From: Ectobius pallidus
Taxonomy: Eukaryota; Arthropoda; Insecta; Blattodea; Ectobiidae
DNA: 64,000 nt
Reading direction: 5' to 3'
Assembly: GCA_964059195.1 (NCBI GenBank)
Contig: CAXKWD010000007.1
Span: 154,117,269 to 154,181,268 of the forward strand
Positions 55,346-64,000 of the stretch are shown here, in pieces. The stretch's first letter is position 1, and each line of letters begins with the position of its first letter. The notes beneath the pieces were generated by a model that ran no database searches, was not told the origin of the DNA, and saw nothing but the letters and a program-made list of their open reading frames with translations. Both the position numbers and the translations under genes were made by a program.

Positions 55346-56112
55346 CTGCTTTGTATTATGCCGGCAAACTTAGTTCAGCTTAGCTCACATGCAGTGCGGG
55401 ATTTCATACGTAGTAGCTTAGCTCTTGGTCGACAACCGGCATAAGAGTTGTCCGTGATTTCTTTTTTTTTGTTCACCTGTATACTCAAAGCACAGCACAT
55501 TTACGGAAGACCTTTCTCTAAACTTTGACTCCACAGGCAATTTTAAAATTCAGTTTGTATTTGACGTACTATTTCAGGACTGTATACAAAAGAGCAATTC
55601 AACTCCCAAGGCAACAAAGCGTTCCGCAGTAGTTATCCATTCAGTCCGTATTTATACAGTTTCTAGTTTATGCTACGAATTGTGGATCTAGCACCCTTGG
55701 GATTTGAAACGAGGACAACAAAGTCGCCCGTCTGTGCTTCAAACAGCTTTCGCAGGGATCCCCAGTCATCACTGCTGCAAACTTTACAATGATAATATTT
55801 CTATCGTCTTATGTCTGAATCGTAATGGGGAGAGATATTTTTCTGAAGGAAGGAATTTTCACACTCCAAAGCCTCCTTGTAGCTCGTAAAACAAAAGCAG
55901 TGAGAAGGAACAGATTCTTGCAGAGAATAGCGTTAAATCCTAATTGCTGTTGTAGACTGAAAACGCTTTTAACAAGATTTTATTTTCTTATCACAAAGGT
56001 TTTTCTTGCGCTTAATGGTGTTACAGCATTTCTGTATTTATTCTGTTACATTAACATTGACGTGAGGTCTGAGTAATAGCTTTGATCTATGGAAAAATTT
56101 GAATTTTATTTA
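55346..56112. other. No gene seen
   Basis: Two overlapping plus-strand frames (55704-56076) have no recognisable motif. Confidence 0.4.
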
Positions 56113-56113
56113 T

Positions 56114-56430
56114 TAAGTGCCAGAATGGTACTTCATGAGAATGTATGGGGGACGTGAAAATGTTTGTCCGTCTGTCTGTTCGTGTGCCTGTACGCGCGAT
56201 AACTGAAGTACGCTTAATCGGATTTTTATGAAACTTGGTATACGCATTTATAACGTCCATGGCAAGAAGCCTATTTATTTTGAACCAAATCGGTTGACCA
56301 ATACCGAAATAACAACTAATTAAAGGTCACTTTTTTTTAATCATGTCTATACTACAAAGCCGCATTTTTAATCATTGAGGGCTTTGTCTGCAATGCAGTC
56401 AGCTGTATTTTTACTTCGTTGATCTAGTTG
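56114..56430 (-). mobile_element. TIR159 partial copy, minus strand
   Basis: TTAAGTGCCAGAATGGTACTT start, GTCCGTCTGTCTGTTCG, one monomer with ACCAAATCGGTTGACC, then an internal block CTTTGTCTGCAATGCAGTCAG. Truncated on the right. Confidence 0.8.
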
Positions 56431-56605
56431 AAATTGAGTACTACATGAATAAAGTTATATACAGAAGGTATATTGCTGTGAAATAATTAGCGGACTTCTT
56501 TTCCACTGAATTTTGTGAAATGTTGACGTATTTTAAGAATTTCAAGTTGCCATACAGTTAGCTATGACAAATTCCTTCACATAAGGTTATCAAAGTAGAC
56601 CGTTA

Positions 56606-56700
56606 AACTGAGCCAGATTTCCGAAATGGTAACGCCTTGGACTCGTATGCTGGAGGTCCGTGGTTCAAATCCCGGAGCAGGCCAATTTGACATGGTAATT
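56606..56700 (+). mobile_element. SINE-1 head, plus strand
   Basis: GATTTCCGAAATGGTAACGC, GTGGTTCAAATCCCG (B-box) and GCCAATTTGACATGG. Body beyond is lost. Confidence 0.65.
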
Positions 56701-57430
56701 TCTGTCTACGTTTCATGCAGAAATTAAGTGAAGATGACGTATTAGGGTCAAAATGCGTAGAAGACAGCGTCTCCATTTTAGTACAGGACTTTATTGTATT
56801 GACTTTAAGCACATTTTTAAAACGGTTTTAACAATTTTTAGTAACATTTATGATTAATTCATTATTCGTAAAAGGTTTTATATTCCTTGACTAGTAGCCT
56901 ATGCTACATATATATGTGTTAACTATAATAAGATAAGTTATGTTTTATAAAGTAGGTTAGGTTTTTACTATTTTCAAATCAATGAGCATAGATGGAAGTT
57001 ATAAATTAAGAACAAAGTTGAAACAGACTTATAAGGGACTAAAGGGCTCTATTTCGAATCGAGGAACACGACAAATGCTCCCTCAGATTCATCAGTGGGT
57101 CAAGAGCCATAGGTTAAGAAACGATGAGGTAGACAGTAGAGTAGCCCTAATGTATTGATGAAAACCAGTGTTGTGGAAAACAAAACAATTACCATACGTA
57201 GAGAGATGGGAGGTATGGGAAAATGTTTGTATGCTACCAGAAAAGGAATCAAACAGGTGCCAGCTGCAGAACAAAGAGTAGTTGATATGCATAGAGTAAT
57301 GCTAATGGGTATCTGTTCAACGAATTTAGTTTTCTCTAAGCATATTGCGTGCTCGTTTATTGGAGTTAACCAACAGAATTCTGAATGTTATTGTCAATGT
57401 GGAAAAATTACTTCTTTGTATTCCCTTAAA
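56701..57430. other. No gene identified
   Basis: A 99-codon frame at 57155-57454 (with CSFIGVNQQNSECYCQCG) runs into a TAA repeat; no known domain, low confidence. Confidence 0.35.
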
Positions 57431-57450
57431 GGAATAATAATAATAATAAC

Positions 57451-57486
<36 letters not shown>

Positions 57487-57898
57487 GTAAATTTTTTTAA
57501 GGAATATTCCACAATACAATGGTTTTTCTTCAACCCACAACAATCTTTTGCCTCCATAATTCCCTGTCCATAGCATCTTCTTTACTTAATCCTTTTCTCG
57601 CCATACTCCTTTTCACCCCATCCATCCAGCACTCTTGGGGCTTCCCTCTCCTTTTTCCTTCTACTTTCCAACCCAAAATTTTCTTGCGTATTCTATCCTT
57701 TGTCATTCTGAGTACATGTCCATGCCATCTCAAGCTTCTTTCTTCTACAATTTCCAAAATATTCTTTTCAACTTGCATTATTTCCCTTATTCTATTATTC
57801 CGAATTTTTTCTTCACTGGATTTTCTTACTGAACGCCCCCAAAAATCCATTATAATACCATTAATTTGTTTGCTTGTTGTCTACTTATGGTCCAAGTG

Positions 57899-57932
<34 letters not shown>

Positions 57933-58056
57933 GGCCTAATAATAGTAATAATAATAATAATAATAAATTCATTTTCATTTCATTTATTTAAAGATGCTAC
58001 AAAAATAAAAATAATAATAATAATAAAATAATAATAATAATAATAATAACAATAAC

Positions 58057-58102
<46 letters not shown>
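57431..58102 (+). repeat. (AAT)n microsatellites at LINE boundaries
   Basis: AAT runs at 57431-57486 and 57900-57966, and a longer one from about 58012 to 58102, separated by LINE fragments. Confidence 0.9.
57530..57850 (-). pseudogene. Third LINE family, RT C-terminal fragment (open)
   Basis: 106-codon minus-strand frame: MDFWGRSVRKSSEEKIRN, IREIMQVEKNILEIVEE, SLRWHGHVLRMTKDRI and KKILGWKVEGKRRGKPQECW. MDFWxRSxRxS...RWxGHVxRM...KRRGxPxxxWMDxV is a familiar Jockey-superfamily C-terminus. Free of stops over its length, so a young or slowly decayed copy, but truncated before the RT core. Confidence 0.8.
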
Positions 58103-58560
58103 GAAGATAATATTAAGGAAAATTATGAGACCAATTTGGGAGAGTAACATATACAAACCGAGACCAGAAAAGGAGTTATACAAACAAACAGAAAAAATAG
58201 GCCATACTTACAGGAAAAGAAGATTAAGATTCACTTATATGGTCACATTTTCAGAATGGAAATTTACAGACAGACCAAAAAAATTGTTGATCACTGTGTA
58301 AGGAAAAAAACTAAACCAGCATTTTTCAAGGAAGTTGAAGAAGATTTGAAATTACTCAATATCAAAAAAGGAGGATATTGCAAACAGAGAAAAGTTTAGG
58401 AAAGCAATTTTTGATGGCGAATTTCTAGAGAAACCCAAGAAGAAAACGGGAAGTAAATGGACGGAAGAACGGAGACAGCAACATCGCGAAAGAATGAAGA
58501 AGTTTTGGGAAGAGAAGAAGAAGACGACTGTTTCGCGTGGTCCTAAGCTGGCCTAATCGA
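58103..58560 (+). pseudogene. Fourth LINE C-terminal fragment
   Basis: ESNIYKPRPEKELYKQTEK, RKRRLRF, then (other frame) GHIFRMEIYRQTKKIV, FKEVEEDLKLLNIKK, then (third frame) EDIANREKFRKAIFDGEFL and KWTEERRQQHRERMKKFW. The GHxxRM module after the RT core identifies it as a LINE C-terminus; at least two frameshifts. Confidence 0.7.
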
Positions 58561-58585
58561 AAGGAAAAGAATAATAATAATAATA

Positions 58586-58616
<31 letters not shown>

Positions 58617-59233
58617 AATACATAGTAAAAGCAAACCTGGAGAACGATACATGCCGGCGCTGCAATCAAGCCCCAGAGACAATCCAGCATATTACGGGTG
58701 CTTGCCAGGCGCTTGTGGCGAAAGAATATTTGACACGGCACAATCAAGTGGCAAAAATTGTACACCAGACTCTGGCACATCAACACAACTTGGTGCTGAA
58801 TACTGTTCCCTATTATCAATATATTCCCGATGTGGTTCTGGAAAACGACTCACATATATTATATTGGGACAGATCCATACTTACTGACAGATCAATAACT
58901 CACAATAGACCAGACATAGTGTTGATAGATAAAATCAACCGGACAACATATCTCATAGACATTGGCATACCAAATACTCACAATTTAGAGCAGTGTGAAA
59001 ATGAAAAAGTAACCAAATATTTACCCCTGGCTGAAGAGGTTCGACAACTCTGGAGGCAAGAAAAAGTCATTGTGCTGCCTTTAATCATCTCCTCAACAGG
59101 ACTTGTACCGAAGACCCTAATGAAGAGACTGAAAGACTTGAAGATCACAGAGTACGTGAGGGATTGTATGCAAAAAGCGGTCATCTTGAGTACTACATCC
59201 ATTGTCCGCAGTATACTAAACATTTCTGTTTAA
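58547..59233 (+). CDS. R4/Dong-like LINE C-terminus: CCHC knuckle plus restriction-like endonuclease
   Basis: Continuous frame to TAA at 59231-59233. The first residues are encoded by the (AAT)n repeat and are not element sequence. CCHC motif: C at 58652, C 58661, H 58688, C 58703 (C-x2-C-x8-H-x4-C). Then YLTRHNQVAKIVH and YWDRSILTDRSITHNRPD followed by the acidic TTYLIDIGIP and EKVTKYLPLAEEV, which is the CCHC, R-H-N, PD...D...K layout of the restriction-like endonuclease of RLE-type LINEs (R2, R4/Dong, NeSL), cutting target DNA for target-primed reverse transcription. All visible RLE landmarks are intact although the reverse transcriptase is gone. Best-preserved coding stretch in the window. 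Confidence 0.75.
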
Positions 59234-59318
59234 ATTTAACGGTGTCATCTTGCTAAAAGCCGATGACATCGTTTTAATACCTGTAAAAGCAGTGGAATGA
59301 ATAAATAATAATAATAAT
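58619..59318 (+). mobile_element. 5'-truncated R4/Dong-like LINE inserted in TAA repeats
   Basis: Upstream (AAT)n ends at about 58618 and AATAATAATAAT resumes at 59302-59318. The 3' UTR has a stem-loop GTGTCATC...GATGACAT (59241-59268). Dong of Bombyx is known to insert into TAA repeats, so the flanks support the family call. Confidence 0.7.
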
Positions 59319-59559
59319 GTTAAGGCGGTAAAGAGAAAAAAGAAATACAAACAACTTACCAAATAATTGATTATATAATAGGTGGTGATATAAGTAGTAT
59401 TACTCAAAAGAAATAAAAGCATTTTTAAGATAGTTTAATAATAATTATAGAAATAGACATGGTAGTAATAATTCCTAACGATGTAATTACAACGATATAA
59501 GGATATAGCCTACAACTATTTTAAAGTAAAGTAAAATAATTAAAAAATAACTAATAATA

Positions 59560-59905
59560 CGAGGCGAATCCGAAAAGTAAGTTTTCCTGGGGCCGTTTAC
59601 AGAAACAAAACACAATTTCAAGGAAATATTTATTGCAACAGACACAGACAATGTTCAGCTATTTTCCAACATATTCGCCACCGGAATTGAAACATTTGTC
59701 TTACTTTTGAATACCTGTGTCGTAGAAGTATGCTGCCTGGGATTTGAACCACAGTGTGATAACCAACCACCTTCGCCTCTCTGTCATTCTCTGACTTTTC
59801 TTGTCATTTCGTGAGGTGTAGGAAAAGATGGAAAATGATTTGGAGCGAATTCCGGGCTGTAGGGTGGATGTTTAAACACCTAGCAAGGCTCCTGCAGAAG
59901 TTCGC
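59560..59905 (-). mobile_element. Mariner end, single arm of the palindrome family
   Basis: CGAGGCGAATCCGAAAAGTAA terminus preceded by TA, then the same sequence as the left arm at 53089-53400 (ATATTTATTGCAACAGA, TATTCGCCACCGGAATTG, GCCTGGGATTTGAACCAC). Cut off by the TIR159 element region. Confidence 0.75.
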
Positions 59906-59945
59906 CAATTAAAAATAAAATAAAATCAGGTAAACTGATATAACC

Positions 59946-61016
59946 AAGTGCCAGTATGGTTTTTTTAATCAGTGATAAACACAATTATGATAGGCCCATG
60001 CAGAAAAGTTATTTTTGTAACAGATCTCCTAGTTAAACAAAAAAAAAATGTGCTGGCAATAATAATAATGATGCAATAGGCCTACGATTCGCTGATATGT
60101 CTGTTTTAAGTATAAAGCAACCTTAAAGGTTATGAATGAATAAAAAGTCAATATGAAATCTATCTGTCAGGAATGACATTAGGTATATTGCTGCACAGGA
60201 ACGAATATAAAAAATACTCACATTAAAATATAGCCTAATGTAAATATCGGTAGTCTACATAACCATAGAATACACAATATAATATCAATATTCAACGGCT
60301 AGTTGTTATAAATCGCTGATTTACATTATTTAAATTATTATTTAGCCCACACTGACATCGTTATGAAGAAACAAATCCATCAAGGTTGCTAACAATATCA
60401 ATATACGATTGGCAATTTGTTACGTTAGTTTAATCTCGTATTGTGGGCCTTGAAAGAATATTAATTACAAAATTAATATTGATATACTCGTTATTTCGGT
60501 ACCGGTCAACCGATTTGGCCCTAATTCAATAGGCTTGTACTCAAGAACGTCATAAATTCGTATACCAAGTTTCATGAAAATCCGATAAAACGTATTTGAG
60601 TTATCCGCGCCTTTGTGATATATTACCATAAAAATTCACTAAATTTGGCATTATTCCGGTACCGGCCAACCGATTTGGTTCAATATCAATAGACTTCTTC
60701 CCAGGAACATTATAAATTTGTATACCAAGTTTCATAAAATTCCGATAAAGCGTATTTGAGTTATCACGCCTTTAAAATAGACACTAAATTGGGTTTTACT
60801 CCGGTAACGGTCAACCGATTTGGTCCAATATCAATAGGGTTCTTCCCATTAACATTATAAATGTATATACTAAGTTTCATTAAAATCCGATTAAGCGTAT
60901 TTGAGTTATCACGCGTACAGACACACGGACGGACGGACGGACAGACAGACAGACAGACGGACAGACATTTTCCCTCCCCACCCACAATCTCATAAAGTAC
61001 CATACTGGCACTTAAT
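59946..61016 (+). mobile_element. TIR159 element, full length, three monomers
   Basis: Starts AAGTGCCAGTATGG and ends CATACTGGCACTTAA. Three consecutive monomers: CGGTACCGGTCAACCGATTTG (60497), CGGTACCGGCCAACCGATTTG (60657) and CGGTAACGGTCAACCG (60802). The terminal GACGGACGGACGGACAGAC tract follows only the last. Intermediate between single-monomer copies and the 18-unit array. Confidence 0.88.
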
Positions 61017-61029
61017 AAATAAATAAACC

Positions 61030-61085
61030 CTGAATCTCTCGAACGCGAGTCCAAGCAATGTCCATCTCAGCCACCTCGCTCGGTA
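61030..61085 (-). repeat. tRNA-Ser-like SINE head fragment
   Basis: Minus strand GAGCGAGGTGGCTGAGATGG and CTTGGACTCGCGTTCGAGAG, like 9990-10085. Confidence 0.5.
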
Positions 61086-61515
61086 AATATGTTTTATGTT
61101 GCTGAAAATCCTTGCATATTCATACAAAGCCGAATACAGAAAAAAGATACATGCTGGCAATAATGAGCAAAGCTGTAATCAATCGAAGCAAAACTTGGCA
61201 TGAATCCATTATGCAGTGAACGGAGACAAGCTGTTTTTATGTCACATGCTGAGGATGTAACGTGTGCCATATTCTCAAAGGAAGAATTTAATGCTTAATA
61301 CAAGCCAGGGCAAACTGACCATGAAAGAAAATATTTAAACGTCGTTTTCTCGGAAAAAATTGACCAATAAAGGACCTGTATTCAGGTTTAATGAAATTCT
61401 GTGTGAAATGAATGAAAAAAAAACTCCGCTTTTACTTTCTGTACGCAAACCATACTGTTCTAGAGGCCTTGTATAATATTATAGACTATTTGACAAATAT
61501 CTCCGTTATTAGATA
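61086..61515. other. No gene seen
   Basis: AT-rich spacer with ACATGCTGGCAATAAT at 61150 echoing TIR159. Confidence 0.4.
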
Positions 61516-61925
61516 CTGGCTTAAAAGGCCTGGCGTCCCCCGAGTTTTGCATTTTGCCTGTAGGCCTAATTTAAAATTAACTTATGGTGAACTTTCGTTT
61601 TCCAAACCTATATAGGTATCTAGAGTTTGAAATGAAAAGGAATTACTTATCACACTCAAAATATTCCCTCAAAAAACGTACCTATAGCTTTTTATCGCTT
61701 ACAGAAGACTTACAGTTATTTTGCAACCCATTGCTTCTGCACACATGCCTGGCAGGGGTTGAAATTTGAAGAAACATAAAATTTTAATGTCTTTACGCGA
61801 TATTTTATTTCCCACTCTCATGTTCTCATGTATCGTTCCGGGGCTAAAATCAAAAAGAAAATCAATATCACATTCACACTTTTTTCTCCGAAACCCCGGG
61901 ACATAAAATTTACTGCGCACATAGG
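61516..61925 (-). mobile_element. Hel-1 Helitron 3' part, minus strand
   Basis: CTGGCTTAAAAGGCCTGGCG (CTAG mutated to CTGG) to CATGTATCGTTCCGGGGC. 5' half missing. Confidence 0.75.
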
Positions 61926-62173
61926 ACTAAAAATGTTATTGTTTTAGAAGTTTAGGGCTAGATAAACATATCTATTTCTCAACTATTACAAAGCCTACAG
62001 CGACGAATAACTTATCAGTGGATAGAATTCTTTTCCGACTTCTGACATAGCGTACTCGCTATTCATCGTTGGCATAAACTCTTATTCTAAATCAAAATGT
62101 AAAGTGAGAAAATGACATTGTCCATGCGCAGGACAGAGAAAGTTAGGCAATGAATCACATCCGATATTTATTT
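61926..62173. other. Hel-3-like fragment
   Basis: ACAGAGAAAGTTAGGCAATG and ATCACATCCGATATTTATTT (62125-62173) correspond to 51577-51620; continues at 62553-62640 after the SINE. Confidence 0.5.
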
Positions 62174-62540
62174 GACTGACTGAATAACTCTGTTCTATAT
62201 CCCCATTGTCGGGCGAAGAGCCTCCAATTGAATTTTTGTTTTCCGCGAGAGGGCAGAGGGACAGGTGGTAAGCCCATCGCCTCACAACCCCCTAGGAAAA
62301 TAAGTTATTACTTGGACGTGGAAGGCCGGGAAATTGTGTCCAGAGGCTCTAATTTAGGCTTCGAGTTCTTTAATGTGCCGTAAATCTACGACACGGGCCT
62401 CCCAGCTAAAAGTCCCTCCCGGAGGCTCCGTGCCAAAATTTTTACGTCCGGAAAAAATCCATCGACCACGGCCGGGTTTGATCCCACGACCTGCGGCTCT
62501 AGAGGCGGGCACGCTAACCCTAGACCACCGCGGCCGACCT
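62174..62540 (-). mobile_element. SINE-6, full length, perfect 12-bp TSD
   Basis: Minus-strand head GGCCGCGGTGGTCTAGGGTT (A-box) and GGGATCAAACCC (B-box), then body GGAGGGACTTTTAGCTGGG and ATTTACGGCACATTAAAG. Flanked by CGATATTTATTT at 62162-62173 and 62541-62552, in Helitron-like sequence. Confidence 0.88.
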
Positions 62541-62640
62541 CGATATTTATTTAGTTGGCTTTAATTCTCCATTATTAATATACGAGAATGAATTCTATCG
62601 ATAACCTCTCTAATTTGGTCAATTACGTCAAATCATAGAA

Positions 62641-63401
62641 TCGTGAAACTTCTCAATAGTAATAACAAGAAGGTGGAAAAAAGGAAGGAAAGAAATTTTT
62701 TTAAACATAAAGCCTATTTACTATGCTCAAATATCGAATCTTTCAGAGTTTCCATCAACTTATAACTTCGTATCTTTTCTATTTACAAACTTATTCGTGG
62801 GGGGGGAAAAAAACTTCCACTTAAGAAGATGTAGGTAAAGGATGAGACTGACAGCGCCCTGTACGACGGAAATTCAAAGCTATGCCCTAGGTAGGCTTCT
62901 TTGCGAATGTGAAGTAGCCTCTAGCAAAAAACATGTTGACATCATTGATATTATGAATTCTATTTGACAGACTTCGCCTTTCAATCCGGGCACAAAGTTA
63001 CTGGCATGTCTGTCTCTCAAGACGGGCAAACAAGACACACGTCTCATATTTCACTGAGTCAACATGATTTTTAAAGAGACTTTGCAGTTAATGCATCTAA
63101 AATTATATTTATAAAACAACTATTAAGATCAGAATTCCTTGGGCTAGTTGTTTCAGAATAGTTTGTTTACCGAGATCAGAGCCGGATTAACCCTTGTAGG
63201 GACCTTCGGAACGGTCTTCGAGGCCCTTATAATATGATTAACTTTACTTAAATTATCTTTTACTATTTATACTGTAATTCAAAGCAAGTCATACGACTTG
63301 AATTTCATGTAATATAAAGCACTTAGTATAGGGCAAAGGCAAAAATTACAAAATCTATAATTTAAAAAAGTTACAACTCAAGATACTATAGTAATAGACT
63401 T
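62641..63401. other. No gene seen
   Basis: No recognised repeat or exon. Confidence 0.4.
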
Positions 63402-63825
63402 ATGCCCGGTTTCTATAAACTCGCGAAATACCAACGGGTAGATTATCCAAAAGACAGAATTTACACAAGAATAACACCATACAAACAAAAATAATTTAAA
63501 GATAGCAATCACGTACACTTGTGGCGAGCTTCTAGATAAATGTCCTCTGGGTCAATATGAAAATGACAGAAAAAATGTTCCTACAAACTCGGGCTAGATC
63601 TTTCCACGAGTAAATCGTCGGGTTAATTTATTCCTTCATGGATGTCTGGATAAAATTTAACCTCTTGTAGGATCAATGATAATTTAAAAACAATGAGAAT
63701 CAAAACCTTCTGAACTAAATTAACTGTACAACTCCAAGGCCTTCCTCATTATATCATTGTGAACTGGACTAGTTTGCCCATGGATAATTACCCATAGGTA
63801 TTTCACGAGCTTAAAAATCCTGGGC
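63402..63825. mobile_element. MITE-I, 424 bp, right end decayed
   Basis: Left end ATGCCCGGTTTCTATAAAC. Interior like 21000-21420. Right end degenerated to TTAAAAATCCTGGGC. Confidence 0.8.
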
Positions 63826-63850
63826 CTGTAATAGGGAACACTTTACTTAT
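63826..63850 (+). repeat. SINE-4 tail fragment
   Basis: CTGTAATAGGGAACACTTTAC equals the 3' end of SINE-4; only ~25 bp. Confidence 0.5.
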
Positions 63851-64000
63851 TATTCCAATACTTGAGCTGAAAACTATGTGACAAAATACCACATTGCTCT
63901 TAATGAATGTTTCTTGATAATTCAATACAACATCCATGTAGACCTACTGATTGTCTATATAGATTCATATTCATTATTGTCACAGTACATTCGATATATA
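63851..64000. other. No gene seen
   Basis: Window edge; nothing recognised. Confidence 0.5.

Noticed and set aside
57519..58031. 170-codon plus-strand frame
   Set aside because: Antisense of a LINE C-terminus followed by an AAT microsatellite read as poly-isoleucine.
1..64000. CRISPR arrays, bacterial operons, riboswitches
   Set aside because: Repeat organisation, tRNA-derived SINEs, hAT, mariner and Helitron elements and splice-like signals show eukaryotic DNA; no spacer-repeat array seen.

Overview
The window looks like insect nuclear DNA, most likely from a cockroach. It is AT-rich, has no compact operon-like coding, is packed with layers of transposable elements, and carries several fragments of one non-LTR retrotransposon whose C-terminal protein (motifs such as KIFGPKRD, WRKLHN and MKWAGHV) I associate with Blattodea, especially Periplaneta americana. 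That assignment is from memory, not a search. No complete host gene is visible. The only host-gene candidates are two micro-exons on the minus strand, at 225-274 and 22008-22055.

Layout. 0-20 kb: hAT-type MITEs (794, 2191, 12108, 18247), an element built around a GGATTTTTTAATTTT-like minisatellite (1468-2104), repeated copies of a TIR element that I call TIR159, a long element RepE (4240-5096, inverted copy 15583-16250), tRNA-derived SINEs, and Helitrons ending in CTAG (full copies 14309-15079 and 18889-19722). 20-30 kb: a TIR MITE nested in a Helitron-like repeat, the 22-kb exon candidate, a LINE fragment split by a GC-rich SINE, a SINE with a perfect 12-bp TSD, and a second minisatellite-cored element. 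30.3-33.2 kb: an 18-unit tandem array of a ~159-bp monomer that is also the 3' segment of TIR159. 33-45 kb: more MITEs, a palindromic mariner remnant, an element (RepO) with a nested hAT insertion, LINE fragments, and an 837-bp foldback element with a 13-bp TSD. 45-52 kb: a small hAT MITE, a larger hAT-like element carrying a broken SGNH-like gene, SINEs, and a 3-unit tandem repeat. 52-64 kb: mariner, Jockey/RTE-like and R4/Dong-like remnants, TIR159, Helitron and SINE copies.

There is no pathway or operon here. The biology is the interplay of mobile elements: nested insertions that give a relative chronology, expansion of an internal transposon segment into satellite, palindrome formation from mariner ends, apparent insertion of an R4/Dong-like LINE into a TAA microsatellite, and inversion of a SINE head at short inverted repeats. 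Most short open frames in the window lie inside these repeats and are not genes. Element boundaries are exact where a TSD is quoted and otherwise good to about 10-30 bp.
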